In this document: in pieces, positions 25,496 through 34,162 of the stretch | Layout: every line of letters begins with the position of its first letter | How positions within the stretch are numbered: position 1 is the stretch's first letter | DNA from: CAYLLN01 sp036496265 | GTDB lineage: Bacteria; Planctomycetota; Planctomycetia; Pirellulales; Pirellulaceae | DNA: 52,803 bases | Assembly: GCA_036496265.1 (NCBI GenBank) | Contig: DASXLL010000045.1 | Location: 1-52,803 of the forward strand | Direction: 5' to 3' | The notes under the pieces: generated by a model | What the model saw: only the letters and a program-made list of their open reading frames with translations | What the model was told of the DNA's origin: nothing | Databases searched by the model: none | Program-made: the position numbers and the translations under genes

Positions 25496-26377
25496 TCAAG
25501 CCAGCACAATCAAAATTGCAGCCAGCAGCAAGGCCGCCCCGACGAGCCGCCAACGAAGAATGGCCGGCCCCAATTGGCCTTCCTTGTTGCCAAACCAATG
25601 CCCGATCAGCCACACCAGCGCCACGCTCCACAAACCGCGCGAACTATACGCCACATTCGCCGCCGCGGCATTTCGGAAATACGCCACCGACGAGACGAAC
25701 AGAATTGCCTGGATCGCCAGAACCACACTTCCTGCGATCAGCCAGCCCCAGGCCGGACGCACTATTTTCGACAGAGGTTCCGGAAACTGTGTAACGGTTC
25801 CGCATGAAAAGAGCCCCACAAACGCCAGCATCGTCGGCGGAAAACGGCCAAGTCCCCACGCGCTCGCCCATTGCTGTACCAAGACGTCAAAGAGTGCGAA
25901 CGAAGCTGCGGAGGCGCCGGCCGCCAGAATGGTCAGCGTGACGTGATGATGATGAGCCGCTCGGCTCCAGTTGAGGAGCGCAATCGCCGTCGTGCTGAGC
26001 ATCGCTGCCAGCCAGATGCTCGGTTTTCCCCAATCGCCCGTTGCTACCGCGGCGAAGATGGCAACCAGCACGATCTTGATGCCCAAAACCGGCGTTGCTA
26101 GCGATACATCTCCGCGCTGCAGCGACACGAAGTTCATTACCGAACCCAGCAAGAAGAGCAGCGCCACAATTGCCGGCTGCCACAGCAACCGCAGGTGGAA
26201 CTCGCCACCCAAGCACCACATCGGCGCAAAAGCAGCAGCGCAGATCAGATTCGCAACGAACGTGGTCCGCCAAAACCCGACGCCAAAATCGGCCGCCCGC
26301 CGCAATAAAACCACGCCGATGACATACAGCACCGCGCTAATCAAAGGGAAGATGAGCGGCAGTGTGGATTCATTCAT
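25496..26377 (-). CDS. DMT/EamA-superfamily membrane transporter
   Basis: A 293-aa integral membrane protein with about ten hydrophobic segments arranged as two five-helix halves, the drug/metabolite transporter pattern (first helix PLIFPLISAVLYVIGVVLL; last AALLLAAILIVLA). A Glu and charged residues are few, as usual. It lies 59 bases upstream of the ECF42-type sigma gene on the same strand, so it may be read through into it, but the sigma regulon link is not shown. The substrate is unknown. Confidence 0.85.
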   Translation of the reverse strand: MNESTLPLIFPLISAVLYVIGVVLLRRAADFGVGFWRTTFVANLICAAAFAPMWCLGGEFHLRLLWQPAIVALLFLLGSVMNFVSLQRGDVSLATPVLGIKIVLVAIFAAVATGDWGKPSIWLAAMLSTTAIALLNWSRAAHHHHVTLTILAAGASAASFALFDVLVQQWASAWGLGRFPPTMLAFVGLFSCGTVTQFPEPLSKIVRPAWGWLIAGSVVLAIQAILFVSSVAYFRNAAAANVAYSSRGLWSVALVWLIGHWFGNKEGQLGPAILRWRLVGAALLLAAILIVLA

Positions 26378-26494
26378 TAATTAAACTAATTAGACGCCTT
26401 CGCGAATCAATGCTTGTGGTGCGTGCGTTCTCGCGCTGACGATTGTCAAACGTGAAGCCCCTGCGGTATGGTGCCCTGAGAGCCCGGAGTTCCT

Positions 26495-27361
26495 ATGGAT
26501 AAAACGGATTCTGAAAAGACCGACCAGCAGCGACTCCACGCCGCCTCCGCATCGGCGAACACGGAAACGCCGTCTGTCAGCGGAATGGAAATCAATCTGG
26601 GCGATTTTACCCGCACTCAAGGCTTGATGAAATCGTTGCGCCTCCTGCTGAATAACCAAATCGTCGTTCAACTCGAAGACATCGCCAGCGGTGTCAGCGA
26701 CGCCGGGCGAAAGTTCAAGCTCGGAGACATCGAGCAGGCCAACCAAGACGTGGCCCGGCTATATGCCGCGTTCGGCCAAAGGACCAATCAATGGGAAGGC
26801 CAGGCTCGCAACTTAGAGCAGCAGATGAAAATGCAGGCCGCCAAAAATCCCAAATCGATTTCGATCGATGCCATGAACCGCATGAAAGCCGAGCAAACAG
26901 CCGTCCGCACGCGAATTCGCACCGCCGAAGTTACCTTCCGCCGGCTGAATCAAGGACTGGACCAGGCCTTCACGAGTTTCCAGCGACAACCGGCTCCCCC
27001 CATCACGGAAACACCACCAGCATTGCCCTCCGATTTTCTTCTGCGCTACAAAGCGGCAATGCCCGCCGACCGATCCGAGCTTGTTAAAAAGTATTTTGAT
27101 GTCGAAAGCGTTCTTAAGGTCCAGGTCAGTAAAGGCGCGACATCCGGTTACGACATCCGCTTTGATCCCCTGCCGCCGCTCAACCGCCTTTATTTCCTCA
27201 CCCAGCCAGCGCAGGTCATTCGTCTCCAACAACTCAGCAACGTCGTCCTGGTTCAAGACCTGGAAACCAACCATAGCACCGAAATGAAGCTCGTCGAATT
27301 CGTAAAGCAAGTCCAAAACGGCGTTTGGCTTCTCCAGCCCCGTTCCGTGGCTTCCAGCTAA
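26495..27361 (+). CDS. Hypothetical protein with a coiled-coil middle region
   Basis: A 288-aa protein with no signal peptide or membrane segment. The ATG at 26495 follows GGAG. The N-terminus is disordered and charged (MDKTDSEKTDQQRL...). Residues about 60-165 are helical and heptad-like (RLYAAFGQRTNQWEGQARNL...). The C-terminal half (about 180-288) looks globular (FDPLPPLNRLYFLTQPAQVI). I do not recognise the family. The gene is flanked by a transporter on the opposite strand and a convergent cupin. Confidence 0.7.
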   Translation: MDKTDSEKTDQQRLHAASASANTETPSVSGMEINLGDFTRTQGLMKSLRLLLNNQIVVQLEDIASGVSDAGRKFKLGDIEQANQDVARLYAAFGQRTNQWEGQARNLEQQMKMQAAKNPKSISIDAMNRMKAEQTAVRTRIRTAEVTFRRLNQGLDQAFTSFQRQPAPPITETPPALPSDFLLRYKAAMPADRSELVKKYFDVESVLKVQVSKGATSGYDIRFDPLPPLNRLYFLTQPAQVIRLQQLSNVVLVQDLETNHSTEMKLVEFVKQVQNGVWLLQPRSVASS

Positions 27362-27383
27362 AACGAGTCGATCTTCTTGTCCA

Positions 27384-27746
27384 TCACTCGTCTCGATGAA
27401 CTCGATCGGGCGAAAACGCGGGTAAGCAGACCGCGATATATTCCGTGCCATCCTCTTCAGGTGTGCTATAGCGAACGCGCTCGCCCGCTTGCACGATGAT
27501 GGCCTGTCCCTGGCGGACTTCGAGCGTTCCCTCGTCGGATTCGACCACGAGACATCCGCGCAGCACGACCGTGATCTCCTCGAATTCCGGCTGCTGATGT
27601 GGTTCTTTCCAACCGCCCGGCGAGATCATGCGGGCCACGCTCAAATTATCGTGGCTCGAGCTAACGCGACCGGCATACTCTTCGATTCGTTTCGGCGGAT
27701 TGCCCGCCGCCGTCACAATCGTGGGACGTTCGATCAGTTTTGGCAT
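27384..27746 (-). CDS. Small single-domain cupin
   Basis: A 120-aa protein from the ATG at 27746 (a longer in-frame start to 27806 is not supported). It has the cupin barrel motifs: SPGGWKEPHQQPEFEEITVVLRG (motif 1, with H and E ligands for a metal) and GQAIIVQAGERVRYSTPEEDG (motif 2). It could be a dioxygenase, epimerase or binding protein; the family alone does not say. It is convergent with the hypothetical gene and divergent from the sigma-kinase operon. Confidence 0.85.
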   Translation of the reverse strand: MPKLIERPTIVTAAGNPPKRIEEYAGRVSSSHDNLSVARMISPGGWKEPHQQPEFEEITVVLRGCLVVESDEGTLEVRQGQAIIVQAGERVRYSTPEEDGTEYIAVCLPAFSPDRVHRDE

Positions 27747-27958
27747 CGTAAAACCGTTTGAAAAGCGACTTGGTGCGAAGGAAATGTCCGCGCTGATGCC
27801 GCACACCTTACACTAAGTGTCCACTAGCTGACGACAACTGCGCAGAATCTTAAACGTCGCCACGCGATTTCTCGTTACGCGTCTCTCGAACTTCGGTCTT
27901 AAGTAATAGTGCGTGGCGTTCGCTTCGCGCTTCTTTGCTCCTGTCGGCTGGCGAAGGC

Positions 27959-28684
27959 ATGTTGCTCAATTCGTGGACTGGCGAGGGACCGCTCAGACGG
28001 TATCTTTGGGGAATGGGGCCAGAACGGACCGCGCGGGGTGGCGATTTTCCGCCGTTGAGGGAGCTTGATACGCGAGAGTTGCTCTCGCGGGCGCGAGCCG
28101 GCGATGCCCAATCGATGGGCCAGCTGCTCACGCTGTATCGAAATTACCTCACGATCTTTGCTAGCACCCAACTGCAGCGGCGGCTCCGGCGGCGGCTCAG
28201 CCCCTCGGACATCGTGCAAGAAACGATGCTCCAGGCCCATCGCCATTTTGCCCAGTTCCAGGGCGAATCGGAACAGGAGTTTCTCGCCTGGCTGCGGCAG
28301 GTTTTGCTGTCGAGCCTGTCACATTTTGTGGAGCGGCACATTTTGGCCGCCAAAAGGAATATACGAAGGGAGGTTCCGATCGAGGAGAGCGCGATGGCCG
28401 CTCGCCAGTCCCGTCGCAATGAGCAGACCGCGAGTGGTTCACCCGGCGAGACACCCAGCGCCCTCGTGCGACAACGCGAAGCGGCGGCAATATTATCCGC
28501 TCGATTGGCGAAGCTGCCGCCCGCCTATCGCGCAGTGCTGACGTTACGACACATGGAGGAATTGCCGTTCGATGAGATTGCCGTTCGCTTGCATCGCACT
28601 CCCGCCGCCGCGCGCATGTTGTGGCTAAGGGCAATTCAGAAGCTGCGAACGATCTATGGAGGAACAGGAGAGCATGACGCTTAA
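27959..28684 (+). CDS. ECF-type sigma factor, kinase-associated (STK) planctomycete group
   Basis: About 241 aa from the ATG at 27959 (GAAGG upstream; ATG 28013 is an alternative). Region 2 is LLTLYRNYLTIFASTQL...SPSDIVQETMLQAHRHFAQFQG. Region 4 is LAKLPPAYRAVLTLRHMEELPFDEIAVRLHRTPAAARMLWLRAIQKL. The order and spacing match the ECF sigma factors that planctomycetes pair with Ser/Thr kinases. The last 11 bases (28674-28684) overlap the start of the kinase gene (ATGACGCTTAA), so the two are translationally coupled. No anti-sigma factor is present; the kinase is the likely regulator. Confidence 0.9.
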   Translation: MLLNSWTGEGPLRRYLWGMGPERTARGGDFPPLRELDTRELLSRARAGDAQSMGQLLTLYRNYLTIFASTQLQRRLRRRLSPSDIVQETMLQAHRHFAQFQGESEQEFLAWLRQVLLSSLSHFVERHILAAKRNIRREVPIEESAMAARQSRRNEQTASGSPGETPSALVRQREAAAILSARLAKLPPAYRAVLTLRHMEELPFDEIAVRLHRTPAAARMLWLRAIQKLRTIYGGTGEHDA

Positions 28685-31583
28685 TACCATTACAACGCTA
28701 TCCGCCGCTGCCTCGCGCGGCGAATGCAATGAATTGCTAGCCAAGATTCTCGATGAATACCTCATCTCGATCGAGCGCGGCCAGGCCGTTAGTCCAGACG
28801 AGCTGTTCGCGCAGCATCCCCAGATGGCCGAGGAGCTTCGCGGCTATTTGAGCGGCCTGCAGAAGCTCCACCCCGAGATCCCGCTCGGCCCCGATCGCGA
28901 AACCTGGCTTGGTAGCGCGCCCGATTTAAAGCCGCTGAATGGCGAGCTGGGGGATTTTCGCTTCGTGCGGGAAATCGGTCGTGGCGGCATGGGAGTGGTC
29001 TATGAGGCCATCCAGATTTCGCTCGGACGACGCGTCGCGCTCAAAGTGCTTCCCTTCTCCTCGGCTGTCGATGAAAAGCGAATCACTCGCTTCAAAAACG
29101 AAGCTCAGGCGGCCGCACAGGTCGATCACCCGCATATCGTGCCCGTGTTTGCCATCGGGCAGGAACGTGGCGTCCACTATTTCGCGATGCAGCTAATCGG
29201 CGGCCGGTCGCTTGACCAGGTTATCCACGATTGGCGCGAATCAGCCGCCGACGAATACATGGCAATTCCGTCCGCCGGCAGCCGCAGTCCCAGTGCCGAG
29301 TCGCTCGATCGACTTCGGCAGATCACCCGCCTCGCAATCGAAGCGGCCGAGGCCCTGCATGCCGCCCATGAATTTGGCGTCGTGCATCGCGACATCAAGC
29401 CCTCGAATCTGCTGATCGACGAGAAACAGAAGCTGTGGGTCACGGATTTCGGCGTCGCCCGCTGCAAGAGCCAAACGAATCTGACCGAGACCGGCGGCGT
29501 TGTCGGAACGCTGCGGTATATGAGCCCGGAGCAAGCCCGCGGCCAGTCCGCACTCGTCGATCAACGGACCGACGTTTATTCCCTCGGCGTCACACTCTAT
29601 GAGCTGGCCACCTTGCGGCATCCATTCGAAGAAATCGCCGATTCGTCCCTCGCATCTGAGTCGGCGCGGGCCAGCCTCCGCCCGCCGCGGCATTGGAATC
29701 GCTCGCTTCCAATCGATTTCGAAAATATCGTATTGAAGGCCATGGCCGACGCCCGCGAGGACCGCTATGCGACGGCCCGCGAGCTCGCCGAGGATTTAAC
29801 GCGATTTCAGGAAGGCAGGCCGATTCACGCGCGCAGGCCGTCCGCCGCAGCGCGGCTCGGCAAATGGGCTCTCCGGCATCGGCGATCGGTCGCCGCGGCG
29901 ACTTGCTTTCTAGCGCTCGGCGTCCTCGGTTTAGCGATCAGCCTGGTTGTCGTTTCCGCCGAGCGAGCGAAAAAAGAAGCCGCTCTAAAAATCGCTACGG
30001 CGAACCGCGACTTGGCTGAAAACAGCTTCCGGCAAGCCCAAGCAAAATTTCGGCAGGCTCGCGAGGTGCTCGATCGCTTCGGCGCCCGCGTCAATCAAGG
30101 GCTGGCAACCGAGGTGCCCGGCGCGGAGGCCGTCCGCAAGCAGCTCTTGGCCGAGATGCTCCCCTACTATCGGCAATTTGCCAGCGAAGCCGCGGACGAT
30201 CCGACGCTGCAAGCCGATTTGGCGATTGCCCACACGAAGATCGCCGAGCTATCCGAGCAACTCGGCTCGCTGAGCGATGCTCGCGAGGCCTATCAGATTG
30301 CTCTGACGATTCTGGAAAAACTCTCCCAGCGTCCCGCGGCTTCATCCGACGATTTACAAAATCTGGCTCGCTGTCTGAACAATCTTGCCCAAGTGTTGCA
30401 GAAAAGCGGTGCAGTGGATGAAGCGCGGCAGCGTTTTGAACGCGCCTTGGCGATTCAAAAGCGATTAGTGGCCGGCTCAGCAACTTCGCTTGCGTACCAA
30501 ACCGACCTCGCAACCACGCACAACAATTTGGGACTGCTCCTGAGCCAGGCCGGCGGAAAGCAGCCAGCCGCCGAGCAATTTCACGATGCCATAGCAATCC
30601 AAAAATCGGCTCTGGACTCGGCACCCCGCGAAGAGGTGAATCTGCGCAGCCTGGCTGGCAGCTACAACAACCTCAGCGCACTGTTTATCGATTCGGATCC
30701 GGCAAGAGCCAGAGAGTTGCTCGATCAGGCCCTCGCGCTGCAATTGCAGCTCGTCCAAAAGCAACCGCTGAAGCGCGACTATCAAATCGATCTGGCGCTG
30801 ACGTACAACAACCTCGGAACCGTCTATGCCCGACTGACAAGCTGGAGCGAGTCCGAGCAATGCTTGGCGGACGCCACGACGATTCAAAAGCGACTGGTGG
30901 CTGTCGCGCCGCTCGTCGCGTCCTATCGGCGTGACCTCGCCGTTAGCTACAACAATCTCGGCATGACGCAGACCAGCAGCGGCCAACTGCCGGCAGCCGA
31001 AGCGTCGTTCGAAAAAGCGCTCGCCATTGAGCAGCAATTGCTCAGCACTCATCCTCGCGATATCGGACTCCAGAGCGCCCTGGCAGGAATTCACAATAAT
31101 TTGGGAACACTCCATCAGCGGCAGCGAAGGTGGACGGACGCCCGCGCCGAGTTTGAAAAAGCCATCGGGATGCAGCGCCAGGCAGTCGAGCAAGCGCCCG
31201 GCGTGAAGTATTACCGCGAGTCGTTGAGCAAACACTATTCGAATTATGCCCGCCTCCTAACAGCGCTCGGCCGTCCCGCCGAAGCCGCCAGCAATTTACG
31301 CGAGCGACTGCGGCTGTGGCCAGACGATCCACAACAATCGCTGGCTGCGGCACAGGACCTGGCGGCCGCCTGCAAGCTATTGCCGCCGGGCGCAACCCGC
31401 GACCGGCACGTCGCCGAGTTGCGCGGCACAATCGAGGCAGCCCAAAACGCCGGCTGGTCGCCCCTGCCCGATTTGACGCTCAGTCCGTTCGATGTGCTGG
31501 CCACCGAACGCAGTGACGTGGTCACCGCCCTTCCGCAAGTTAGCGGCGGCAAAGAATCCGATAGTAAATCAACCGTTCAATAA
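28674..31583 (+). CDS. Membrane Ser/Thr protein kinase with periplasmic TPR region
   Basis: 969 aa from the ATG at 28674, preceded by GGAGGAACAGGAG (an in-frame ATG at 28656 is weaker). The kinase domain is about residues 95-380: glycine loop IGRGGMGVVY, VALK (K124), HRDIKPSN (238-245) and DFG (258-260), all intact. One membrane span lies at about 405-428, and the C-terminal part (about 480-930) is a long row of TPR-like repeats (LAHTYNNLGTVYARL, YNNLGMTQTSSGQLPAAEASFEKAL). The domain order puts the kinase in the cytoplasm and the TPRs outside, so TPRs may sense a ligand or partner. It is coupled to the upstream sigma gene, and its stop overlaps the start of the downstream gene (TAATG). Confidence 0.94.
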   Translation: MTLNTITTLSAAASRGECNELLAKILDEYLISIERGQAVSPDELFAQHPQMAEELRGYLSGLQKLHPEIPLGPDRETWLGSAPDLKPLNGELGDFRFVREIGRGGMGVVYEAIQISLGRRVALKVLPFSSAVDEKRITRFKNEAQAAAQVDHPHIVPVFAIGQERGVHYFAMQLIGGRSLDQVIHDWRESAADEYMAIPSAGSRSPSAESLDRLRQITRLAIEAAEALHAAHEFGVVHRDIKPSNLLIDEKQKLWVTDFGVARCKSQTNLTETGGVVGTLRYMSPEQARGQSALVDQRTDVYSLGVTLYELATLRHPFEEIADSSLASESARASLRPPRHWNRSLPIDFENIVLKAMADAREDRYATARELAEDLTRFQEGRPIHARRPSAAARLGKWALRHRRSVAAATCFLALGVLGLAISLVVVSAERAKKEAALKIATANRDLAENSFRQAQAKFRQAREVLDRFGARVNQGLATEVPGAEAVRKQLLAEMLPYYRQFASEAADDPTLQADLAIAHTKIAELSEQLGSLSDAREAYQIALTILEKLSQRPAASSDDLQNLARCLNNLAQVLQKSGAVDEARQRFERALAIQKRLVAGSATSLAYQTDLATTHNNLGLLLSQAGGKQPAAEQFHDAIAIQKSALDSAPREEVNLRSLAGSYNNLSALFIDSDPARARELLDQALALQLQLVQKQPLKRDYQIDLALTYNNLGTVYARLTSWSESEQCLADATTIQKRLVAVAPLVASYRRDLAVSYNNLGMTQTSSGQLPAAEASFEKALAIEQQLLSTHPRDIGLQSALAGIHNNLGTLHQRQRRWTDARAEFEKAIGMQRQAVEQAPGVKYYRESLSKHYSNYARLLTALGRPAEAASNLRERLRLWPDDPQQSLAAAQDLAAACKLLPPGATRDRHVAELRGTIEAAQNAGWSPLPDLTLSPFDVLATERSDVVTALPQVSGGKESDSKSTVQ

Positions 31584-32815
31584 TGCTAGCGTTATTCCAA
31601 TCCTATTGGCGACGAATAGCAGGCCGCGCCCGCGCAGCGCCCAAGCCGCGAGCGCGCCGCTTCGGTGCTACATTCGAGTCGCTGGAATCGCGCTGCTTGC
31701 TGTCGCTTGCGCCACCAACGATTCCGTTCATCGCCGACGAATATCGGCCGCCACAAAACTCGGGTGCAGATTCAGCCGCCTGGGCTGGCGACTCGAATGA
31801 TCCCGCGGCCAGCCCCGCGCGGCCGTCTGATCGAGGAGAGCAATCCGAAACATATCCATCCGAAGGCACAACGCGGCCCATTTCGCCCGCGCCGAATTCG
31901 CCTGGCATTCCATACGGGAATGTGCCCTCCTACACTCCGCCATCAGACGATGACGATGATTCTTATTCGCCCTCGCCGGGCAGTTCGGCGGCCGGCGAGC
32001 TGATCGATATCGGCAAGCCGTTCGACCTTCAGTCCAGTCCGCTGAGCTCGACCGAGCTTCCCGGCGAGAAAAGCGAGGCCCGTGACGTTCTCGACATGCT
32101 CTCGGCGCTCAACTATGTGCCAAGCAAGCAAGCCACCAAAGAGTTCGTTTCTCCCAGCCTGACGCCGCAGAGTTCGAACGACATAGAAAGATTGCCGCGT
32201 CCCGATGCCTTGGGAGTAGGGAAAGCTCGCAAGACAATCGACGATGACAGCGTCGTTTTGCAACGGCATCCCATTGTCGAAACATCACCCGACGCATCGC
32301 TCTCAGCTGCCGCCATCGATGCCTTGCTCGAAATTCCCACCAAGATCGAGAGCGTGCAGAGCGCGTTTCAAGCGTTTGAAGTCTCCGCCGGCGCCAACGT
32401 ACCGCTTCCCCTCGCGCCCCCCACTCGTCAACGATCTGAGAACGACTTTCAGCCACCAGCAACCGACGTCGGCCTGACCGTCGGTGACCATCCGGCATTG
32501 TGCGGCGCTCTGCTTCCATCAATCGGCGGTCAAACAGCTTCCCCAGCCGCAGAAACGGCATCGGACGCCGCACTCTCCGCATTCGAGCAGCCGCTGAATT
32601 CGATCGATGAATCCGCCGTCCTCGATCGCCGCCTGGACATGATCACCGCCACCCTCATCACCGCCCTGATCGGGCGCGCTGTCTGGAAGCTGAGCACCGA
32701 ATCGGCTCACGCACCGGAGCCTCCGCTGGCCAAAGGCAAAATTTGGCCGCCTTCCAGCCGTAATCCAATTCGGCGGCACAGTTTCGGATATACCATTCTT
32801 GATCCTCGTGGCTGA
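31583..32815 (+). CDS. LEPR-type exported protein of unknown function, third gene of the sigma-kinase operon
   Basis: A 410-aa protein whose ATG overlaps the kinase stop (TAATG at 31581-31585), so it is translationally coupled. The basic N-terminus ends in FESLESRCLLSLAPP (about 31-45), a variant of the LEPR-XLL signature also seen at 229. The middle is low-complexity and acidic (SDDDDDSYSPSPG...), probably disordered. A short hydrophobic stretch (MITATLITALIGRAVW, about 352-367) near the C-terminus could anchor it in a membrane. No enzymatic or binding domain is recognised. The tight linkage to a sigma factor and a kinase suggests it is part of the same signalling unit, perhaps as sensor or substrate; that is inference. 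Confidence 0.8.
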   Translation: MLALFQSYWRRIAGRARAAPKPRARRFGATFESLESRCLLSLAPPTIPFIADEYRPPQNSGADSAAWAGDSNDPAASPARPSDRGEQSETYPSEGTTRPISPAPNSPGIPYGNVPSYTPPSDDDDDSYSPSPGSSAAGELIDIGKPFDLQSSPLSSTELPGEKSEARDVLDMLSALNYVPSKQATKEFVSPSLTPQSSNDIERLPRPDALGVGKARKTIDDDSVVLQRHPIVETSPDASLSAAAIDALLEIPTKIESVQSAFQAFEVSAGANVPLPLAPPTRQRSENDFQPPATDVGLTVGDHPALCGALLPSIGGQTASPAAETASDAALSAFEQPLNSIDESAVLDRRLDMITATLITALIGRAVWKLSTESAHAPEPPLAKGKIWPPSSRNPIRRHSFGYTILDPRG

Positions 32816-32860
32816 TCACAAGCGGATCCTCGCCGCGATTTCGCAATCAGCCGTTCGGCT

Positions 32861-32866
32861 TATAAT
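32861..32866 (+). promoter_or_regulatory. Perfect -10 box (TATAAT) placed for a leaderless start of the LOG gene
   Basis: TATAAT at 32861-32866 lies six bases before the ATG at 32873. A transcript starting at the usual distance from a -10 box would begin at or next to that ATG, so the mRNA would have no leader. No Shine-Dalgarno sequence is present. The -35 region (about 32838-32843) is poor. Confidence 0.5.
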
Positions 32867-32872
32867 CGCTGC

Positions 32873-33460
32873 ATGCAGCGGCGACTGACTTCCATCTGCG
32901 TTTTTTGCGGCTCATCAGCCGGCGCGCGGCCCGACTATGCAACCGCGGCCGCGGCGTTTGGCCGTATGCTGGCCGATCGCAGCATTCGCCTCGTCTATGG
33001 CGCCGGAAATGTCGGCTTGATGGGAGTGCTGGCCGACGCAGCCTTGGCTGCCGGCGGCTCTGTCATCGGCGTCATTCCCCAAATGCTCGTCGATCGCGAG
33101 CTGGCTCATCGCGGCACCGATCTACGGATTGTCACCTCGATGCACGAGCGCAAGGCGCTCATGGCCGAGCTCTCCGAGGCCTTTGTTGCCCTCCCCGGTG
33201 GCCTCGGAACCTATGAAGAGCTCTGCGAGGTCCTCACCTGGGGCCAGCTTCACATTCACACCAAGCCCGTCGCCTGCCTTAACGTCGCGGGATATTTTGA
33301 CCCGCTTGTGCGGATGCTCGATCACGCGGTGGCGGAAGGCTTCTTGTTCCCTGAACAGCGCAAGCTGCTGACCATGGAAAAAGATGCCGAAAAATTGCTT
33401 CAGCGGCTAGAAGAGCGCGTCGTCGCCGGTAGAGAGTGGCAGGGGCGAAAGGTGATTTGA
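32873..33460 (+). CDS. LOG-family (TIGR00730) nucleotide phosphoribohydrolase-like protein
   Basis: A 195-aa protein of the 'lysine decarboxylase-like' LOG family, whose studied members hydrolyse nucleoside 5'-monophosphates (cytokinin riboside 5'-monophosphate in plants and actinobacteria, AMP in others). The start CVFCGSSAG and RLVYGAGNVGLMG, and the catalytic FVALPGGLGTYEEL (PGGxGTxxE motif, about 104-117), are all intact. Length is typical. Cytoplasmic. The start lies right behind a TATAAT box with no ribosome binding site, pointing to leaderless translation. The name 'lysine decarboxylase' given to this family in older annotation is misleading. Confidence 0.93.
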   Translation: MQRRLTSICVFCGSSAGARPDYATAAAAFGRMLADRSIRLVYGAGNVGLMGVLADAALAAGGSVIGVIPQMLVDRELAHRGTDLRIVTSMHERKALMAELSEAFVALPGGLGTYEELCEVLTWGQLHIHTKPVACLNVAGYFDPLVRMLDHAVAEGFLFPEQRKLLTMEKDAEKLLQRLEERVVAGREWQGRKVI

Positions 33461-33470
33461 ACCTTTGTCG

Positions 33471-33510
33471 TTTAACGCAAAGGCGCCAAGGGGAGCAAAG
33501 TCCGCAGAGG
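33471..33510. repeat. Left arm of a 40-bp imperfect inverted repeat
   Basis: This arm, with cores AACGCAAAG, AGCAAAG and CCGCA, matches the reverse complement of 34041-34079 at about 34 of 40 positions with one gap. The pair encloses the small membrane-protein gene at 33527-34027. Runs of CGCAAAG are a common dispersed intergenic repeat theme in bacteria. Confidence 0.6.
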
Positions 33511-33526
33511 GGGCCGGGAATTGGAA

Positions 33527-34027
33527 TTAGGGCGTTCGTTCAGAAAATAGGTCGTCTGGAATTGGGAAGGCTTGGCTCCAGTAGGTTTGTTTTCTTTGCT
33601 TTCGGCGATCCGCGACATCAACGCCGATCTTGATGGTCCTAATTCCTTCGCGAATCGAAATGGCGAAGGTATTGAATTCCTTCGGCTTTAGTCGAATCGA
33701 TGATGGATGAATTACGGACTGAAAACCAATGCCGCCGAAACTGAGCCGACCGTCATCATAGGCGACCAAAGGCAGTTCCTCGTCAAATCTGAACTGGCAT
33801 GAATAGATGTCTTGCAACCAGATTGAGTCCGGACCAGAGTTAGCGAGGCGGATATGGGCGACGGCCTCCCTTTTGCCAGATCCCGCATCAATTTCTTGTG
33901 AAAATCGTTCCGAAGAAAATTCCGGCTTTACGACGCCGGGGCGAAACCACCACGCGACTGCGGCAGCCGCAAGAGTGGCGGCAAAAAGGAATCGCAAACT
34001 GAATTGGAGCCAGCGGCGGCGTAACAT
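33527..34027 (-). CDS. Hypothetical N-terminally anchored protein with an 'FSLR' planctomycete-type start
   Basis: A 166-aa protein beginning MLRRRWLQFSLRFLF, then a hydrophobic segment (AATLAAAAVAWWF, about 16-28). This 'R-x-W-x-Q-F-S-L-R' opening before a membrane span recurs in many small planctomycete proteins of unknown function. The rest is a beta-rich globular domain (VAHIRLANSGPDSIWLQDI..., FNTFAISIREGIRTIKIGVDV) outside the membrane. No enzymatic motif is seen. The gene is alone on its strand between the LOG gene and the PVC fusion and is flanked by an inverted repeat. Confidence 0.75.
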   Translation of the reverse strand: MLRRRWLQFSLRFLFAATLAAAAVAWWFRPGVVKPEFSSERFSQEIDAGSGKREAVAHIRLANSGPDSIWLQDIYSCQFRFDEELPLVAYDDGRLSFGGIGFQSVIHPSSIRLKPKEFNTFAISIREGIRTIKIGVDVADRRKQRKQTYWSQAFPIPDDLFSERTP

Positions 34028-34040
34028 GCGGATCTAATCT

Positions 34041-34079
34041 CCTTGCGGTCTTTGCTTCCCTTTGCGACTTTGCGTTGAA
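34041..34079. repeat. Right arm of the 40-bp imperfect inverted repeat
   Basis: Reverse complement of 33471-33510 with about six differences. It starts 13 bases upstream of the start codon of the gene it bounds. Together the arms delimit a 609-base unit. Confidence 0.6.
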
Positions 34080-34116
34080 CAGGATCGATTTTCCGCAGCG
34101 AAAAATGCCGGACTTG

Positions 34117-34162
34117 GTAAGGTGGGTCCGGGCGCATCTGCGGTAACTGGCCCCCACCCTAC
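34117..34162. terminator. Hairpin overlapping the stop codon of the PVC fusion gene
   Basis: GTAAGGTGGG...GGGC (34117-34133) pairs imperfectly with GGCCCCCACCCTAC (34149-34162). The stop codon of the minus-strand gene (34159-34161) lies inside the 3' arm. Short hairpins of the GTAGGGTGGG type are also common dispersed repeats, so terminator function is uncertain. Confidence 0.35.

Noticed and set aside
24936..25946. 336-codon plus-strand frame across the sigma factor and transporter genes
   Set aside because: Antisense to two recognised genes, with composition typical of a GC-rich shadow.
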